Below, piece after piece: positions 1-9,766 of a DNA stretch of 64,000 nucleotides (position 1 is its first letter; the number at the start of each line of letters is the position of its first letter). Source of the stretch: an uncultured Prevotellaceae bacterium (GTDB lineage: Bacteria; Bacteroidota; Bacteroidia; Bacteroidales; Bacteroidaceae). A program made the translations under genes and the position numbers. Where the stretch lies: contig CACYJV010000001.1 of the NCBI GenBank assembly GCA_902774815.1, positions 62,001 through 126,000 of the forward strand, written 5' to 3'. Under the pieces are notes generated by a model. It searched no databases, was not told where the DNA came from, and saw only the letters and a list, made by a program, of their open reading frames with translations.

Positions 1-3000
1 TGACTTCGCCATGGTGTTGGTCAACGATGGTCTTCACTATGGACAGACCAATACCTGTGCCAGGCTTGTTATCACGTGCCTGATAGAACGCGTCGAATAT
101 CTTTGCCCGGTCATCCTTGCTGATACCTGCCCCATTATCTTCAACGATGATGCTAAAATGACTTGAATCGGCAGTATCAACATGGCACGATAGGCTAACT
201 TGGTCGTTCGTATACTTAACGGCATTGGTCATTAGGTTACTGATGACCTTTGTTATTCCTTCTTCGTCGACCACTGCCATGAAGTCAGGAGCAGGATAAT
301 CAACGTTGAACGCAATGTTTCGCTGTCGAAGAGTGAGTTCGAATCGTTCAGCAACAGATCGCATGAGGTTGGCAATGTTGTGAGATGCGAAACGCATCGT
401 GAATCCTTGTTGCTGGACTTTATTGAAGTCAAGCAACTGATTGACAAGCGTCAGAAGCCGATGAGCATTGCGATCGATGAGGGTTATCAATGAGTTGGAA
501 GAACTAAGGGTGCTCATCTGACCATTCGGATTTGTCATTCCAGAAGCCGCCATGTTCTGTTTAAGAGTTTCTAGCGGGCCGATGATAAGCGAAACCGGCG
601 TCCGGATTTCATGGGCTATCATCGTAAAGAAACGCAAACGAGCGTCGCGAACTTCAGCCTCAGCCTGATCATTGATGTGTTGCAATTCCTGTTGATGCCG
701 TTGCTCAGCGCGACGCAGCCGGAAATGCGTATATCCATAAATGGCTAGAAGCCCCAAAAGCAGATAGAGTAGCTTGGCGGGCCATGAAAGCCAGAATGGT
801 GGATGAACGACGATGCGGAGTTGGGCTTCCTCTGTGCACCAAGTTCCGTCATTGTTGGTGGCTTTTACACGGAATGTATAAGTGCCTGAGGGCACATTAG
901 TGTAGGAAGCTTCATGACGATTACCACAGTAAACCCACGATTTGTCGAACCCCTCAAGCATGTAGGCATATTGGTTTTTCTCAGGTGCACAATAGCTTAA
1001 TGCTGCAAATGAGAGCGTGAAAACATCGTTGCCATGTGAAAGGTCCAATTGGGAAATATGCGAAAGGCTCTGCGACAACGGCTCATCGCCCACTGCAATG
1101 GTCTTGTTGTAGATACGCAATGAAGTGATAAACACTGGCGGAGGCGTGTTATTGACGGCTATCTCATAGGGATAGACTGCGCAAAAGCCCCTGACGCTGC
1201 CAAAATAAAGACGACCGTCGGATGCCTTTAAGACAGAATTGGGTTGAAATTGCTCACTGCAGAGGCCATCGAACTTGTTGAACAACAACACATCGCGATC
1301 CTGATTGTAGCGCACAACGCCTTTTGTGGTGGTCAACCAAAGATATTGACCATCTTGGACGATGCCACGGATGTCGTTACTGGGTATGTCGAGCCGAACA
1401 GGAACAAACACATCGCGCGCCTCATCGTAGAGACAAAGTCCCATCTCGGTACCAACCCAAAGGCGGTGCTCATCGGTTATGCAGATACAGCTAATCTGAT
1501 CGCTTGCAAGTGAGAGCGTGTCGCCTGCCTGATGCCGATAGTTCTTCCATGACTTGGAACCCCGTTGATAGCACCATACGCCGCCCCCCTGCGTGGAGAA
1601 CCAGAGACGGCCTCGATGATCTTCGTCGATGTCGATGGTAAGTGCCCCGAACGACTTTACGGGTTGGAAATTAGCACCGGAATGATTGTATGCTGAGACG
1701 CCACTCATGGAACCTGCCCACAACGTTCCCTTTGAATCTTTGTAAAGGGCATAGCAACTGAGGTCGTTAAGGCCATGTTCGTTGGAAAAACGGGATGTCT
1801 GATGAGAGCCGAGGTTCATGCGGAAGATACCGTCAGCATAGGTTCCGATCCACAAATCGTTTCCATCGATGCAAAGGGCATGGATGTTGAGGCGTGAAAA
1901 AGCTTTGCGCTGTGGAAAATCAAGAAAGGCATCACCCTGCCCACCCTGATAGCACGATAGTCCTCCGTCGTCGGTAGCTATCCAGACATGACCTTTGTCA
2001 TCTTCGCAGAAGCGACTGACGACGTTTCCCTGCAGTCCCCATCCGCTGTCGGGGCTCAGGAAGGACACGAAGCGTTCAGAAACAGGTGAGATGTAGTTGA
2101 CTCCGCCATAGAATGTGCCAAACCAAAGACCGCCCTCCGTATCGCTCATCATAGTATAGACAAACCGATTGTTGATGGAACCGGCATGTTTAGGATCGGA
2201 CACAAGGTGCCACGAAGCATCTTGTGGGTTGAACTCGATGAGGCCATCATCGCAACCGATGAGGAGATGACCGTCAGACTGTTCATAGAGATGATGAATA
2301 TGGTTGCCCACCTGCGAGAGCGTTGGACTAAGCACCTGCTCTGGCTGATGTCCATCCTTGAAACGATAAAGTCCACCCGTCCACATGCCCAGCCAGAAAG
2401 TACCGTCGCGAGACTGCAACATGGAGTAGCATCCGCCACTTCCCGCGATATTGCCTATGTCGACAGCGGCGAACTTGTTAGAAGCCTTGTTGAAACGGAA
2501 AAGCATACTGCCTGCATTGGCACAATAGAGCCAAATCTGATTATTGCAGTCAACGTAGACGCTTGGGGATGATCCTGACAGATCGGGCAAAGGATAGAAA
2601 TGCGTCTGAGAGGAAGACGGGTCGTAACAGCCAACGCTGTCAGCTGCCAACGAGAACCATACATTTCCCTCCTTGGAACGAGCAATAGAATAAACGACTA
2701 CTTGTGGACAAGACTTCAACAAGGTGAACGTTTCGGTCTGGAAATCAAAGAAATAAGCACCACGAGACGTACCCATGTAAAGGCCTTCGTCGGCAGCAGT
2801 CAGGCATGAAATATACTGGTCGACGCCATTCGGGATGATGCGAAAGGGCTGAAAGCTAAAGCCATCGTAACGACATAGCCCGTTGTCGGTGCCCATCCAT
2901 ATGAAGCCATAGCGATCCTGAACTATGTTACGCACGGTGTTTGAGGGCAACCCCTCCTCCATCGTGATGTTTCGGAAACGCACATTGTCCGTGGATGCAC

Positions 3001-3097
3001 GTACAGACATACACGTAACGATGCAGCATAACGATAACAAGACTTTGATGCGGGATGCCACACTGGCTGAACGGAAGTATCTACAGATAGAGATCAT
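1..3097 (-). CDS. Hybrid two-component system sensor (HTCS), C-terminal part off the left edge
   Basis: The frame is open from an ATG at 3097 to the window edge, giving 1032 residues. It starts with a signal peptide (about residues 1-35), followed by a long periplasmic region of two-component-regulator propeller repeats with recurring W-x-G-T / G-x-W-F-G-T motifs. A Y_Y_Y-type beta-sandwich and one membrane segment (about 772-792) come next. The histidine kinase part shows the H-box FFTMIAHEIRTP with His829, an N-box near 950-960, EDNGAGIS near 987 and the G-box GTGIGLS near 1013. HTCS proteins usually add a receiver and an AraC-type DNA-binding domain, which would lie beyond base 1. It follows the DUF6055 gene by 23 nt, so both probably share a transcript. 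In the family such sensors bind an oligosaccharide in the periplasm and activate a neighbouring SusCD locus; the ligand here is unknown. Confidence 0.93.
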   Translation of the reverse strand, partial: MISICRYFRSASVASRIKVLLSLCCIVTCMSVRASTDNVRFRNITMEEGLPSNTVRNIVQDRYGFIWMGTDNGLCRYDGFSFQPFRIIPNGVDQYISCLTAADEGLYMGTSRGAYFFDFQTETFTLLKSCPQVVVYSIARSKEGNVWFSLAADSVGCYDPSSSQTHFYPLPDLSGSSPSVYVDCNNQIWLYCANAGSMLFRFNKASNKFAAVDIGNIAGSGGCYSMLQSRDGTFWLGMWTGGLYRFKDGHQPEQVLSPTLSQVGNHIHHLYEQSDGHLLIGCDDGLIEFNPQDASWHLVSDPKHAGSINNRFVYTMMSDTEGGLWFGTFYGGVNYISPVSERFVSFLSPDSGWGLQGNVVSRFCEDDKGHVWIATDDGGLSCYQGGQGDAFLDFPQRKAFSRLNIHALCIDGNDLWIGTYADGIFRMNLGSHQTSRFSNEHGLNDLSCYALYKDSKGTLWAGSMSGVSAYNHSGANFQPVKSFGALTIDIDEDHRGRLWFSTQGGGVWCYQRGSKSWKNYRHQAGDTLSLASDQISCICITDEHRLWVGTEMGLCLYDEARDVFVPVRLDIPSNDIRGIVQDGQYLWLTTTKGVVRYNQDRDVLLFNKFDGLCSEQFQPNSVLKASDGRLYFGSVRGFCAVYPYEIAVNNTPPPVFITSLRIYNKTIAVGDEPLSQSLSHISQLDLSHGNDVFTLSFAALSYCAPEKNQYAYMLEGFDKSWVYCGNRHEASYTNVPSGTYTFRVKATNNDGTWCTEEAQLRIVVHPPFWLSWPAKLLYLLLGLLAIYGYTHFRLRRAEQRHQQELQHINDQAEAEVRDARLRFFTMIAHEIRTPVSLIIGPLETLKQNMAASGMTNPNGQMSTLSSSNSLITLIDRNAHRLLTLVNQLLDFNKVQQQGFTMRFASHNIANLMRSVAERFELTLRQRNIAFNVDYPAPDFMAVVDEEGITKVISNLMTNAVKYTNDQVSLSCHVDTADSSHFSIIVEDNGAGISKDDRAKIFDAFYQARDNKPGTGIGLSIVKTIVDQHHGEV

Positions 3098-3120
3098 AAA
3101 TGAATGGGACACAACAAGAA

Positions 3121-4356
3121 CTATTTAATGCGGAATTGGTAAGGGAACACCGTTGGGACTGGTGCATGCTCAAAGCCATAGCCACCATGGCGGTGGTGAC
3201 GATAGAGTTGCTCATGCTCAAGTGGTGCCCCCATAACTACCAAATAGAGATGCTGAAGCTGTTTACCCTTAGGTTGACAGAACTCAGGCTTATTCATCTC
3301 GCCATAGAGCGTTTCGCCACTCGTGGTCACGCCGACGAATCCATAGCGCAGGCGGTCGCCAATCATCTCAATACGTGTGCGCTTGGCCAGGGGAAGTTCT
3401 ATTGCATTAAAGCCATACTCCTCAGGAAGGTCGTGCGGCCGGAGCCATCCACCTTGCAACGTGTCGAGTTTGCAGCTGAAGGTACAGGCATAGGGACGGG
3501 TTTCACGCCGTGCATGTTTGAAGTCGAAATTGACTAAATGTTGATAGCCACGGAATATCTCATCACAAAACTCTGACTGCGATAACGAATAGAGCCGTTT
3601 GTAAGTCATTACAGGATCTTCGCCTATGCGCCCTGCCCGGTAGAGGTCGCCAATGGATGTTTTTCCCCGAAGATCGCTCCACCACTGGATGACATAAGGA
3701 GAATGATAGATGTTTTCCATCGACAGATAGGCCTTATGGGTAAGCGACTTGAAGGCATCAAAGTGATACTGCTCGTCCTTTACCCAATCAGGATTGACCT
3801 GCCAAAGCATCCACTGACTGGTCATCTCGTAGAAACCTGAACCACCCCATGCTTCGCCTGTGCTGTCAGCGGGAATCTGCAACTGGAACGAATGCCCCAA
3901 TTCATGGGCAAGACAGTTGAGTTTACGATCCTGAATACGATTGGGAGCCACCCATAGTGCACCTATGAAGTCATCGTAAGTACCGCCATAAGCAGTACCA
4001 TCGAGCGAGTACATGACCATAACCATCATCTTGAAACGCTCTGCTTTGGAACCGGGAAGAGTGAATTTCAGCGTATCGCGGAAGAAATCGTAGAACGACT
4101 CAACGCGCTGCTCCAAGTTCTGGAGATCAAACCGCATGGGATGACCATCGAGGGCAGGAGGATTCTGGAGGTCGTCGCCAAACCCTTTCTCCCAAAAGAA
4201 GACGAGATTGTCAGTCTGAACCGAACGTTGCCAACACCATTGCGATGACGTGTCATTGAGATTCATTCCCCGCAAGTCTTCGGGAATATATACTTGTTTT
4301 TGAGCAAAGCTGCCGAGAGAGGGCAGAATAAGGCAGATAAGTAATAGTTTGCGCAT
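3121..4356 (-). CDS. DUF6055-like secreted metallopeptidase-like protein
   Basis: I chose the ATG at 4356 because it places a clean signal peptide (MRKLLLICLILPSLGSFAQ) at the N-terminus. A longer frame starts at 4446 inside a repeat array and is unlikely to be translated. The 411-residue product begins after cleavage with QKQVYIP, as does the protein at 27495-29663. It carries HELGH (about residues 151-155), a zinc-peptidase HExxH motif, and a possible third ligand in FYEMTSQW about 25 residues later. This pattern resembles the Bacteroidota family DUF6055; protease activity is inferred, not established. Unlike its paralogue it has no DUF4859 module and no GIY...VVK tail. It lies just upstream of the HTCS gene and is separated from the SusCD operon by a terminator and a 22-bp repeat array. 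Confidence 0.85.
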   Translation of the reverse strand: MRKLLLICLILPSLGSFAQKQVYIPEDLRGMNLNDTSSQWCWQRSVQTDNLVFFWEKGFGDDLQNPPALDGHPMRFDLQNLEQRVESFYDFFRDTLKFTLPGSKAERFKMMVMVMYSLDGTAYGGTYDDFIGALWVAPNRIQDRKLNCLAHELGHSFQLQIPADSTGEAWGGSGFYEMTSQWMLWQVNPDWVKDEQYHFDAFKSLTHKAYLSMENIYHSPYVIQWWSDLRGKTSIGDLYRAGRIGEDPVMTYKRLYSLSQSEFCDEIFRGYQHLVNFDFKHARRETRPYACTFSCKLDTLQGGWLRPHDLPEEYGFNAIELPLAKRTRIEMIGDRLRYGFVGVTTSGETLYGEMNKPEFCQPKGKQLQHLYLVVMGAPLEHEQLYRHHRHGGYGFEHAPVPTVFPYQFRIK

Positions 4357-4415
4357 CGGCTTACATTTAGGATGATTGTTTTGTTTCATGCGATGATGAC
4401 TGATACAGAGAATAA

Positions 4416-4591
4416 AGCCGTCGTTTACGGAGTGAAAAGTAGTCATTTACAAGGTGTAAAGCAGTCATTTACAGGGTGTAAAGCAGTCATTTACAGGGCG
4501 TAAAGCAGTCATTTACAGGGCGTAAAGCAGTCATTTACAGGGCGTAAAGCAGTCATTTACAAGGCGTAAAGCAGTCATTTACAGAGTGTAT
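4416..4591 (+). repeat. 22-bp tandem repeat array, cluster 1 (8 units)
   Basis: Eight contiguous 22-bp units start at 4416, 4438, 4460, 4482, 4504, 4526, 4548 and 4570. The central unit reads AGCAGTCATTTACAGGGCGT plus AA. The three units at 4482, 4504 and 4526 are identical or nearly so, and the outer ones are degenerate. Each unit contains TTTAC-5 nt-GTAAA, a small interrupted palindrome. The array occupies the gap between the second SusD gene and the DUF6055 gene, where a promoter for the latter would be expected. The other sequence in this 340-bp gap is a terminator at 4630-4671. The unit shares length, phase and its AGC start with clusters at 26846, 36514 and 49693. Confidence 0.95.
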
Positions 4592-4629
4592 CAGTGGTCG
4601 CTGCAAAATGGGGAACGTGTTTAACCAAC

Positions 4630-4671
4630 AAAAATGCCAGGCCTTGGTACGGGCAGTACCAAAGCTTGGCA
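4630..4671 (-). terminator. Rho-independent terminator of the SusCD/fasciclin operon
   Basis: Two 16-nt arms (4635-4650 and 4656-4671) pair around a 5-nt loop with only wobble or single mismatches. On the minus strand the stem is followed by a run of five T (4630-4634). It lies 26 bp past the stop codon of the second SusD gene and so marks the end of the long minus-strand operon. Confidence 0.8.
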
Positions 4672-4696
4672 CGATTGTAGGTACAGACTATCAGGA

Positions 4697-6463
4697 TCAA
4701 TAACCCAATCCTATCTGATCCTGCCAATTGAGATACCACGTGTGGGTATCGTTGAGATCGGCACTAATCAGCGAGCGCATAGTCCCTTCATTGGCGGCAC
4801 CACGACGCTTATAGACACGGTTGGCCAAATAGGATGGATCGTTGCGGCGCAAAGCTACGCGCATAAGGTCGTAGAAGCGATAGCCTTCGAAGGCAAACTC
4901 AAGGGCTTCTTCGTCGACAATGAGGTCTTCGACCTTTTCAATCTGATAGTTCAAGCGAGCCTGGGCATCGGTCATGAGCGTATCGTCAGGCATCACGTAG
5001 GTATCATTGAAGGCTGTATGACCACTTCCACGCGAGTGCAAACCGATGGTATTCTCGTTAGACGAGAAAGCTGTTGTCTCAAGGATGTATTCGTTGTTGG
5101 GGAAGTCAAAAGAACGGATCCACGTACTGTCGGCGGGATAGTAAGGTACCACCTCGTTCTCAATTACGCTGTTGTTGATGCCTTGTTTGAGAATCTGGAA
5201 TGCGAAGCGCGGATAACCAGCACGGTTGAGAGCCTCAGCCAATCGCAGATAGACCATGGCGCGACGATAGATGTGGACGTTGCGAGTGTTGTACTTACCA
5301 ATAGCCGAATAGTTTTCGACACGCTTTCCGTTGACAACTATCGAAACGTTATCGTTGTTTCTATAGACTGCGGACAGGCGAAGGTCGCCCTTGCGAAGAC
5401 CTGTAAGACCCTCGGGAGCTATTATGAACTCACCACCTGTTGTGTACTGGCAATACTTTTGTGCGGCTGAGAGACTGATAATTCCCTCGGAGGGCACGAT
5501 AGAAGCCTTGTACTCGTTGTCTTGGTTGGCGTTGAAGAGATTGCGAAGTTCACTGTAGTTGCCCTCAGAAGGGATGGAGTCGCCAGGAATCATCGTGATG
5601 AGCTCCGACCCTTTATCGCCTGTTTCGTCCTGGAATGACTGCGACCAGCTGTCGCGTGTGCTCTGCCAATGCGAATCGGTATTGAGGAATCTCACCGAGT
5701 TGCCCGATATAGGATAGATGCTGTTGGTACCATTACGGGTACTGATGTACTTGTAGTAGTTCTCGGCAGCTTCCTTATAGTGACCAGCCCATAGGTTCAG
5801 GTCGCCCAGCAGCACATAGATGGGGAAGTAGAACAACTTTGAGTTCGTGTTGCGAATCTTCTCGTAGCCGGGAGTTTCTATATTGGCATAGGGAGCGATG
5901 TCCTTGATGAAGTACTCACATACGGAATTGATGTCGTATCGCGGATAGTCCATCTCCGACTCTGCCTTGCTCAGAATGGGCTCGGTGACGAAAGGAACGG
6001 ATCCATAGTTGAGAACCATCTGCAAATAGGTCCACGCACGGAATGCCTTCACTGCAGCATACTCCTTCATGAACACGTATTCATTGCGGTTGTTGCGCAA
6101 TGCTGTATCGGCATTGGCAATGAAGTAGTTGCAATTGTTGATGACGGCATAGTAGTCGCGTGGTGAATTATAGACATTGTCGTCGCCAATATTGAAGAAT
6201 GCTACATCACGAAGGTCGGCCGACGCGTTATTGGTAATGTCGACAAGGTCGCCACGCATCTCGCCCAATAGAATAGTACGATCGGCGATGACCTGCATCT
6301 TGTTCATGATGCCTGCCATGGACCACAATGTGTCAGTGGCGTTGTTAAGATGGTCTTTATCGGCATAGATAACCTGATCGGACTCCTGGTCGAGGAAGTC
6401 ACTGCAAGCCGTAAAGCCACAGACCAGGCAGAAGGCACAGATGATTATATTGTATTTCTTCAT
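4697..6463 (-). CDS. SusD/RagB-family surface lipoprotein (second pair)
   Basis: The ATG at 6463 is preferred; an in-frame GTG two codons upstream is the only alternative. The product has 588 residues. A lipoprotein signal ends in FTACSDFLD, the usual SusD start, so the mature protein is lipid-anchored at the cell surface. An alpha-helical TPR-like N-terminal half (for example EYAAVKAFRAWTYLQM and LFYFPIYVLLGDLNLWAGHY) and a C-terminal ELAFEGYRF-like segment (EEALEFAFEGYRFYDLMR) are typical of SusD. It forms the lid of the SusCD importer with the SusC encoded 41 nt upstream (6504-9746) and is the last gene of the operon. The ligand cannot be told from sequence. Confidence 0.96.
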   Translation of the reverse strand: MKKYNIIICAFCLVCGFTACSDFLDQESDQVIYADKDHLNNATDTLWSMAGIMNKMQVIADRTILLGEMRGDLVDITNNASADLRDVAFFNIGDDNVYNSPRDYYAVINNCNYFIANADTALRNNRNEYVFMKEYAAVKAFRAWTYLQMVLNYGSVPFVTEPILSKAESEMDYPRYDINSVCEYFIKDIAPYANIETPGYEKIRNTNSKLFYFPIYVLLGDLNLWAGHYKEAAENYYKYISTRNGTNSIYPISGNSVRFLNTDSHWQSTRDSWSQSFQDETGDKGSELITMIPGDSIPSEGNYSELRNLFNANQDNEYKASIVPSEGIISLSAAQKYCQYTTGGEFIIAPEGLTGLRKGDLRLSAVYRNNDNVSIVVNGKRVENYSAIGKYNTRNVHIYRRAMVYLRLAEALNRAGYPRFAFQILKQGINNSVIENEVVPYYPADSTWIRSFDFPNNEYILETTAFSSNENTIGLHSRGSGHTAFNDTYVMPDDTLMTDAQARLNYQIEKVEDLIVDEEALEFAFEGYRFYDLMRVALRRNDPSYLANRVYKRRGAANEGTMRSLISADLNDTHTWYLNWQDQIGLGY

Positions 6464-6503
6464 AATCACTAATCTTTATTCATTTATCTTGTGGGAATGT
6501 CTA

Positions 6504-9500
6504 TTAGAGGTTGATCTTCACACCTGCGACGAAACTGCGACTGAGGGGCAGACGACCGAGGTCAATGCCCTGACCGATAACGTTGGAAGTCATGGCAAAC
6601 TCAGGATCGGCACCGAGATACTTCGAGAAGGTCAGCAGGTTGTTGGCCTGAATCCAGAATTGGAATCCCTGTAGCAGCGTAGAGTGCATGGGGAGCGTAT
6701 AGCTCAGTGTGACGGTCTTCAGCTTCAGGTAGCTTCCATCCTCAATCCAGCGGTTGCTGAAGCGGCTGTTGCCAAGGGGATCCTGGAAGGTAGCCTTTGG
6801 AATGTCGGTCGTTTGGCCTTCGGTCTGCCAACGACGCGTCATTGCTGTGGTCTGATTCAGGAAGCGACTGCCTCCTTCAAGCTGGCTACGCATGTAGTTA
6901 TAGACATCGTTTCCAAGGCTATAGTTGAAGTTGACGTCAAGCTTGAAGCGCTTGTAGGCCAGCGACGTGAAGATGTTACCATAGATGTCGGGATTTGGAT
7001 CGCCAATAAAGACACGATCAGCCTCCGTGATCTGATGGTCACCATCAAGATCTTCGAAGTGCACATCGCCCGCACCAAAATATTGATGGTCTATGCCATT
7101 GGCTGCCAAGACGAAAAGATTGGCATTGGCAGCTTCCTCGCTCGTGGCAAAGACACCCAGCGACTTGTAACCATAGAACATATTGGCTGAGTGGCCAATC
7201 TGAGTCCTAATGGTAGCACCATAGACATTGGAATCAAAGAAGTTCTGATTGTCGGAAAGCTTCGTGATCTTATTCACGTAATGGCCCATGCTGGCGCCCA
7301 ACTCCCACTGGAAGTCCTTCATGGTGAGAAGTTTGGCAACAGCCGTCACATCAAAGCCTTCGTTCTTCATCGAACCACCATTCGACCAGTTGCGCTCAAG
7401 ACCTGAGAGGAATCCTAGTGATTGGTACATCAGCAGATGGTCGGTGTTGCTGCGGAAATAGTTGAAGCGCACATTCAGCTTATTATTGATGAAGTTGCCT
7501 TCAAAACCCGCATTGAAACGCTTTGTTGTCTCCCACTGCAGGTTGGTATTGCCAATGTTCTCGAAGGATAGTCCAGAAACATCCTCCAGGAAATTATGAG
7601 AGCTGAAGTAACTGCGTGCGGCATAGTAGTCGAGGTCATCGTTACCGCTGATGTCATAGCCAACATTCAAGCGCAGGTAATCGACGCCATGTACAGCGGC
7701 AAACCAAGGCTCATTGCTCATGACCCATGAAGCCTGCACGCCTGGGAAGATGCCCCATGCCACACCGAATGCTTTCAGGGAATTGTCTGCATCCTTGCCA
7801 AAGCGCGACGAAGCCTCAGCAGTAAGATTGGCCTGCAGGTAGTAGCGCTGCAGATAGTTGTACTCTGCCTGTGCATACCATGCTATGGAGTTCCAATTAT
7901 CGTTGCTACCAAATGTCTGAGCGTGGTCAAGGCTGGAGCTGATGGATGGAATCTTATCGCTACTGGTGTTGTAGCCAAGCTGTGAACTGAGGGTATAACT
8001 TTCCCAGTTGATGCGTGCTCCACCAAAAACATGCAGATAGTGGGCTGCATAACGACTGTTCCAGTCAAGGCGAGTATCGCTCATCACGGAATTCTGCTTA
8101 CCAGCCATAGAGCGAACCTCGTTGTTGACATAGGCATTGACACTAGATACGTAGTAGCTGGGCACACCATTGAGAGGAATATAGAACTTCTCGTTGGTGT
8201 TGACAAGATTGTAGCTGAAGTGCTCGCTAAGTGCCAAATGCTTATTGAACTGGAACTTCGGGGTCACGGAGAGGTTGATCATCGAGTTTTCAAAGCGGTT
8301 CTTGTTCTCTGCATCGCCAAACTCGTTGACAGCAAGTGGATTGGCCAACTTATAGTTGTAGTTGCTATAGTCAGCAAGTGCTTCGTTAAGGAAACTTTCG
8401 TCGACCACATCCACATAGTTTTCGGAAATACGGCCACTGGCAAAGGTGAACGGACTCAGCATTGGGCTCTTGGCATAGGCCAGGAACGATGCTGAGGTTG
8501 GAGTTCCCTCGGTGTAGTTCTCAGGAGCGCCATCATTGCGAAGGTTGCGCGTCTGATTGGCAAACGAAGCATCGAAGCGAATGAAGAACTTATCGGTCAG
8601 ACGGATGTCTGTATTGAAGCGGATGTTCACACGATTCATTGAGTTGTACTTCAACGCACTCTGATTGTTGATATAGCCTAACGACAGGTTATAGTCGGCA
8701 ACATCATCACCGCCTTCAACATTGATACTGTAGTTCTGAGTGATAGCCGTACGATAGACATAGTCTTTCCAGTCGGTATTGTTGTGGTACTGGGGATAGT
8801 AGTAGTAGGACGGATCCTCATTCAAGAACTTAAAGTCCTTGATTGTGGTGTTCGTCGTGCTCAACAAGTCTGATGCATAGCTACGGTATTGGCTTGCATT
8901 CATCACGTCGAGGAACTTAGGCTCAAGCGATACACCACCAGACAGGCTGGCCGTGATACGGGTAGCCATGCTATGGTTACGACGTGTGTTCACAAGAATG
9001 ACGCCATTGGCTCCCTTAGCACCATAAAGGGCCGTTCCATTGCGAATAACGTTCACACTTTCAATGTCAGAAGGGCTGATATTGCTAAGAATGTCGTTGA
9101 AGAAACCTTCATGGAGTGTAGTACGGCTGTACTGCTGGTCGAAGATGACGCCATCGACGACAATCAGCGGCTGGGCATTGATGTTCAATGAGTTGATACC
9201 ATTCATGAACATCACGCCACCAATACCAGGTACGCCGCTACGCATTGTGGTATGCACATCGGCTCCAAGGCGTTTCTGTACCTCTTCTTCAATGGATACT
9301 GCATTAGAGAACCTGAAGTCGGATGCCGACTCATCGCCTGTCACATTGGTTCCTTGACTATATTCAGAGGAGAACGTAGCGGGATAGAGCATGGCATCGC
9401 GTTGATTCTCGCCATTGACCAAACCAATCTTAGCAGGATTGCGGTCAGGGGCAGAGATCTCAAGAGACGTTGCAAAGAGAGGAACTTTGATTTCGTATGT

Positions 9501-9746
9501 TCCATCGCTGCGAGTCAAGGCACTGTAGCCTTCTACTTCCGCTGTGCGCACCATGGCGCCCGAGACAGGAGCCTTGGTGGCAGCGTTTAGGACACGGCCT
9601 TTAACTACGCGTGTAGGGTATTGCTTTCTGGGCTTCACATTTTTCTCCCTTTTGACGACAAGCTGTTCACTGTCATCGTCCTGCGCAGCCACAGGGGCAA
9701 CGCTCAACATGAGGAGCGAGAGTCCGAAAATAATATATCTTTTCAT
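6504..9746 (-). CDS. SusC/RagA-family TonB-dependent receptor (second pair)
   Basis: This 1080-residue outer-membrane protein has a signal peptide ending in APVAAQ. A carboxypeptidase-regulatory-like domain follows (TRVVKGRVLNAATKAPVSGA, about 43-115), then a TonB plug with the SusC signature LNINAQPLIVVDGV and YGAKGANGVILVNTRR. The rest is a 22-strand barrel ending in GVKINL. The plug is atypical: a long insertion precedes it and the N-terminal extension is charged (VVKREKNVKPRK), which gives it less similarity to the first SusC at 15335-18652. It lies 20 nt downstream of a fasciclin lipoprotein gene and immediately upstream of its SusD partner. It should import the locus ligand using TonB energy. 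Confidence 0.97.
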   Translation of the reverse strand: MKRYIIFGLSLLMLSVAPVAAQDDDSEQLVVKREKNVKPRKQYPTRVVKGRVLNAATKAPVSGAMVRTAEVEGYSALTRSDGTYEIKVPLFATSLEISAPDRNPAKIGLVNGENQRDAMLYPATFSSEYSQGTNVTGDESASDFRFSNAVSIEEEVQKRLGADVHTTMRSGVPGIGGVMFMNGINSLNINAQPLIVVDGVIFDQQYSRTTLHEGFFNDILSNISPSDIESVNVIRNGTALYGAKGANGVILVNTRRNHSMATRITASLSGGVSLEPKFLDVMNASQYRSYASDLLSTTNTTIKDFKFLNEDPSYYYYPQYHNNTDWKDYVYRTAITQNYSINVEGGDDVADYNLSLGYINNQSALKYNSMNRVNIRFNTDIRLTDKFFIRFDASFANQTRNLRNDGAPENYTEGTPTSASFLAYAKSPMLSPFTFASGRISENYVDVVDESFLNEALADYSNYNYKLANPLAVNEFGDAENKNRFENSMINLSVTPKFQFNKHLALSEHFSYNLVNTNEKFYIPLNGVPSYYVSSVNAYVNNEVRSMAGKQNSVMSDTRLDWNSRYAAHYLHVFGGARINWESYTLSSQLGYNTSSDKIPSISSSLDHAQTFGSNDNWNSIAWYAQAEYNYLQRYYLQANLTAEASSRFGKDADNSLKAFGVAWGIFPGVQASWVMSNEPWFAAVHGVDYLRLNVGYDISGNDDLDYYAARSYFSSHNFLEDVSGLSFENIGNTNLQWETTKRFNAGFEGNFINNKLNVRFNYFRSNTDHLLMYQSLGFLSGLERNWSNGGSMKNEGFDVTAVAKLLTMKDFQWELGASMGHYVNKITKLSDNQNFFDSNVYGATIRTQIGHSANMFYGYKSLGVFATSEEAANANLFVLAANGIDHQYFGAGDVHFEDLDGDHQITEADRVFIGDPNPDIYGNIFTSLAYKRFKLDVNFNYSLGNDVYNYMRSQLEGGSRFLNQTTAMTRRWQTEGQTTDIPKATFQDPLGNSRFSNRWIEDGSYLKLKTVTLSYTLPMHSTLLQGFQFWIQANNLLTFSKYLGADPEFAMTSNVIGQGIDLGRLPLSRSFVAGVKINL

Positions 9747-9766
9747 TTCGTATCAGTTCTTAAAGA

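Noticed and set aside
4416-4591. CRISPR array at the 22-bp repeats (and at 26846, 36514, 49693)
   Set aside because: Units are contiguous with no unique spacers between constant repeats, the units themselves drift in sequence, and no cas genes are near.
4634-5470. 278-codon plus-strand open frame
   Set aside because: Antisense to the second SusD gene; the opposite strand encodes an unmistakable SusD C-terminus.
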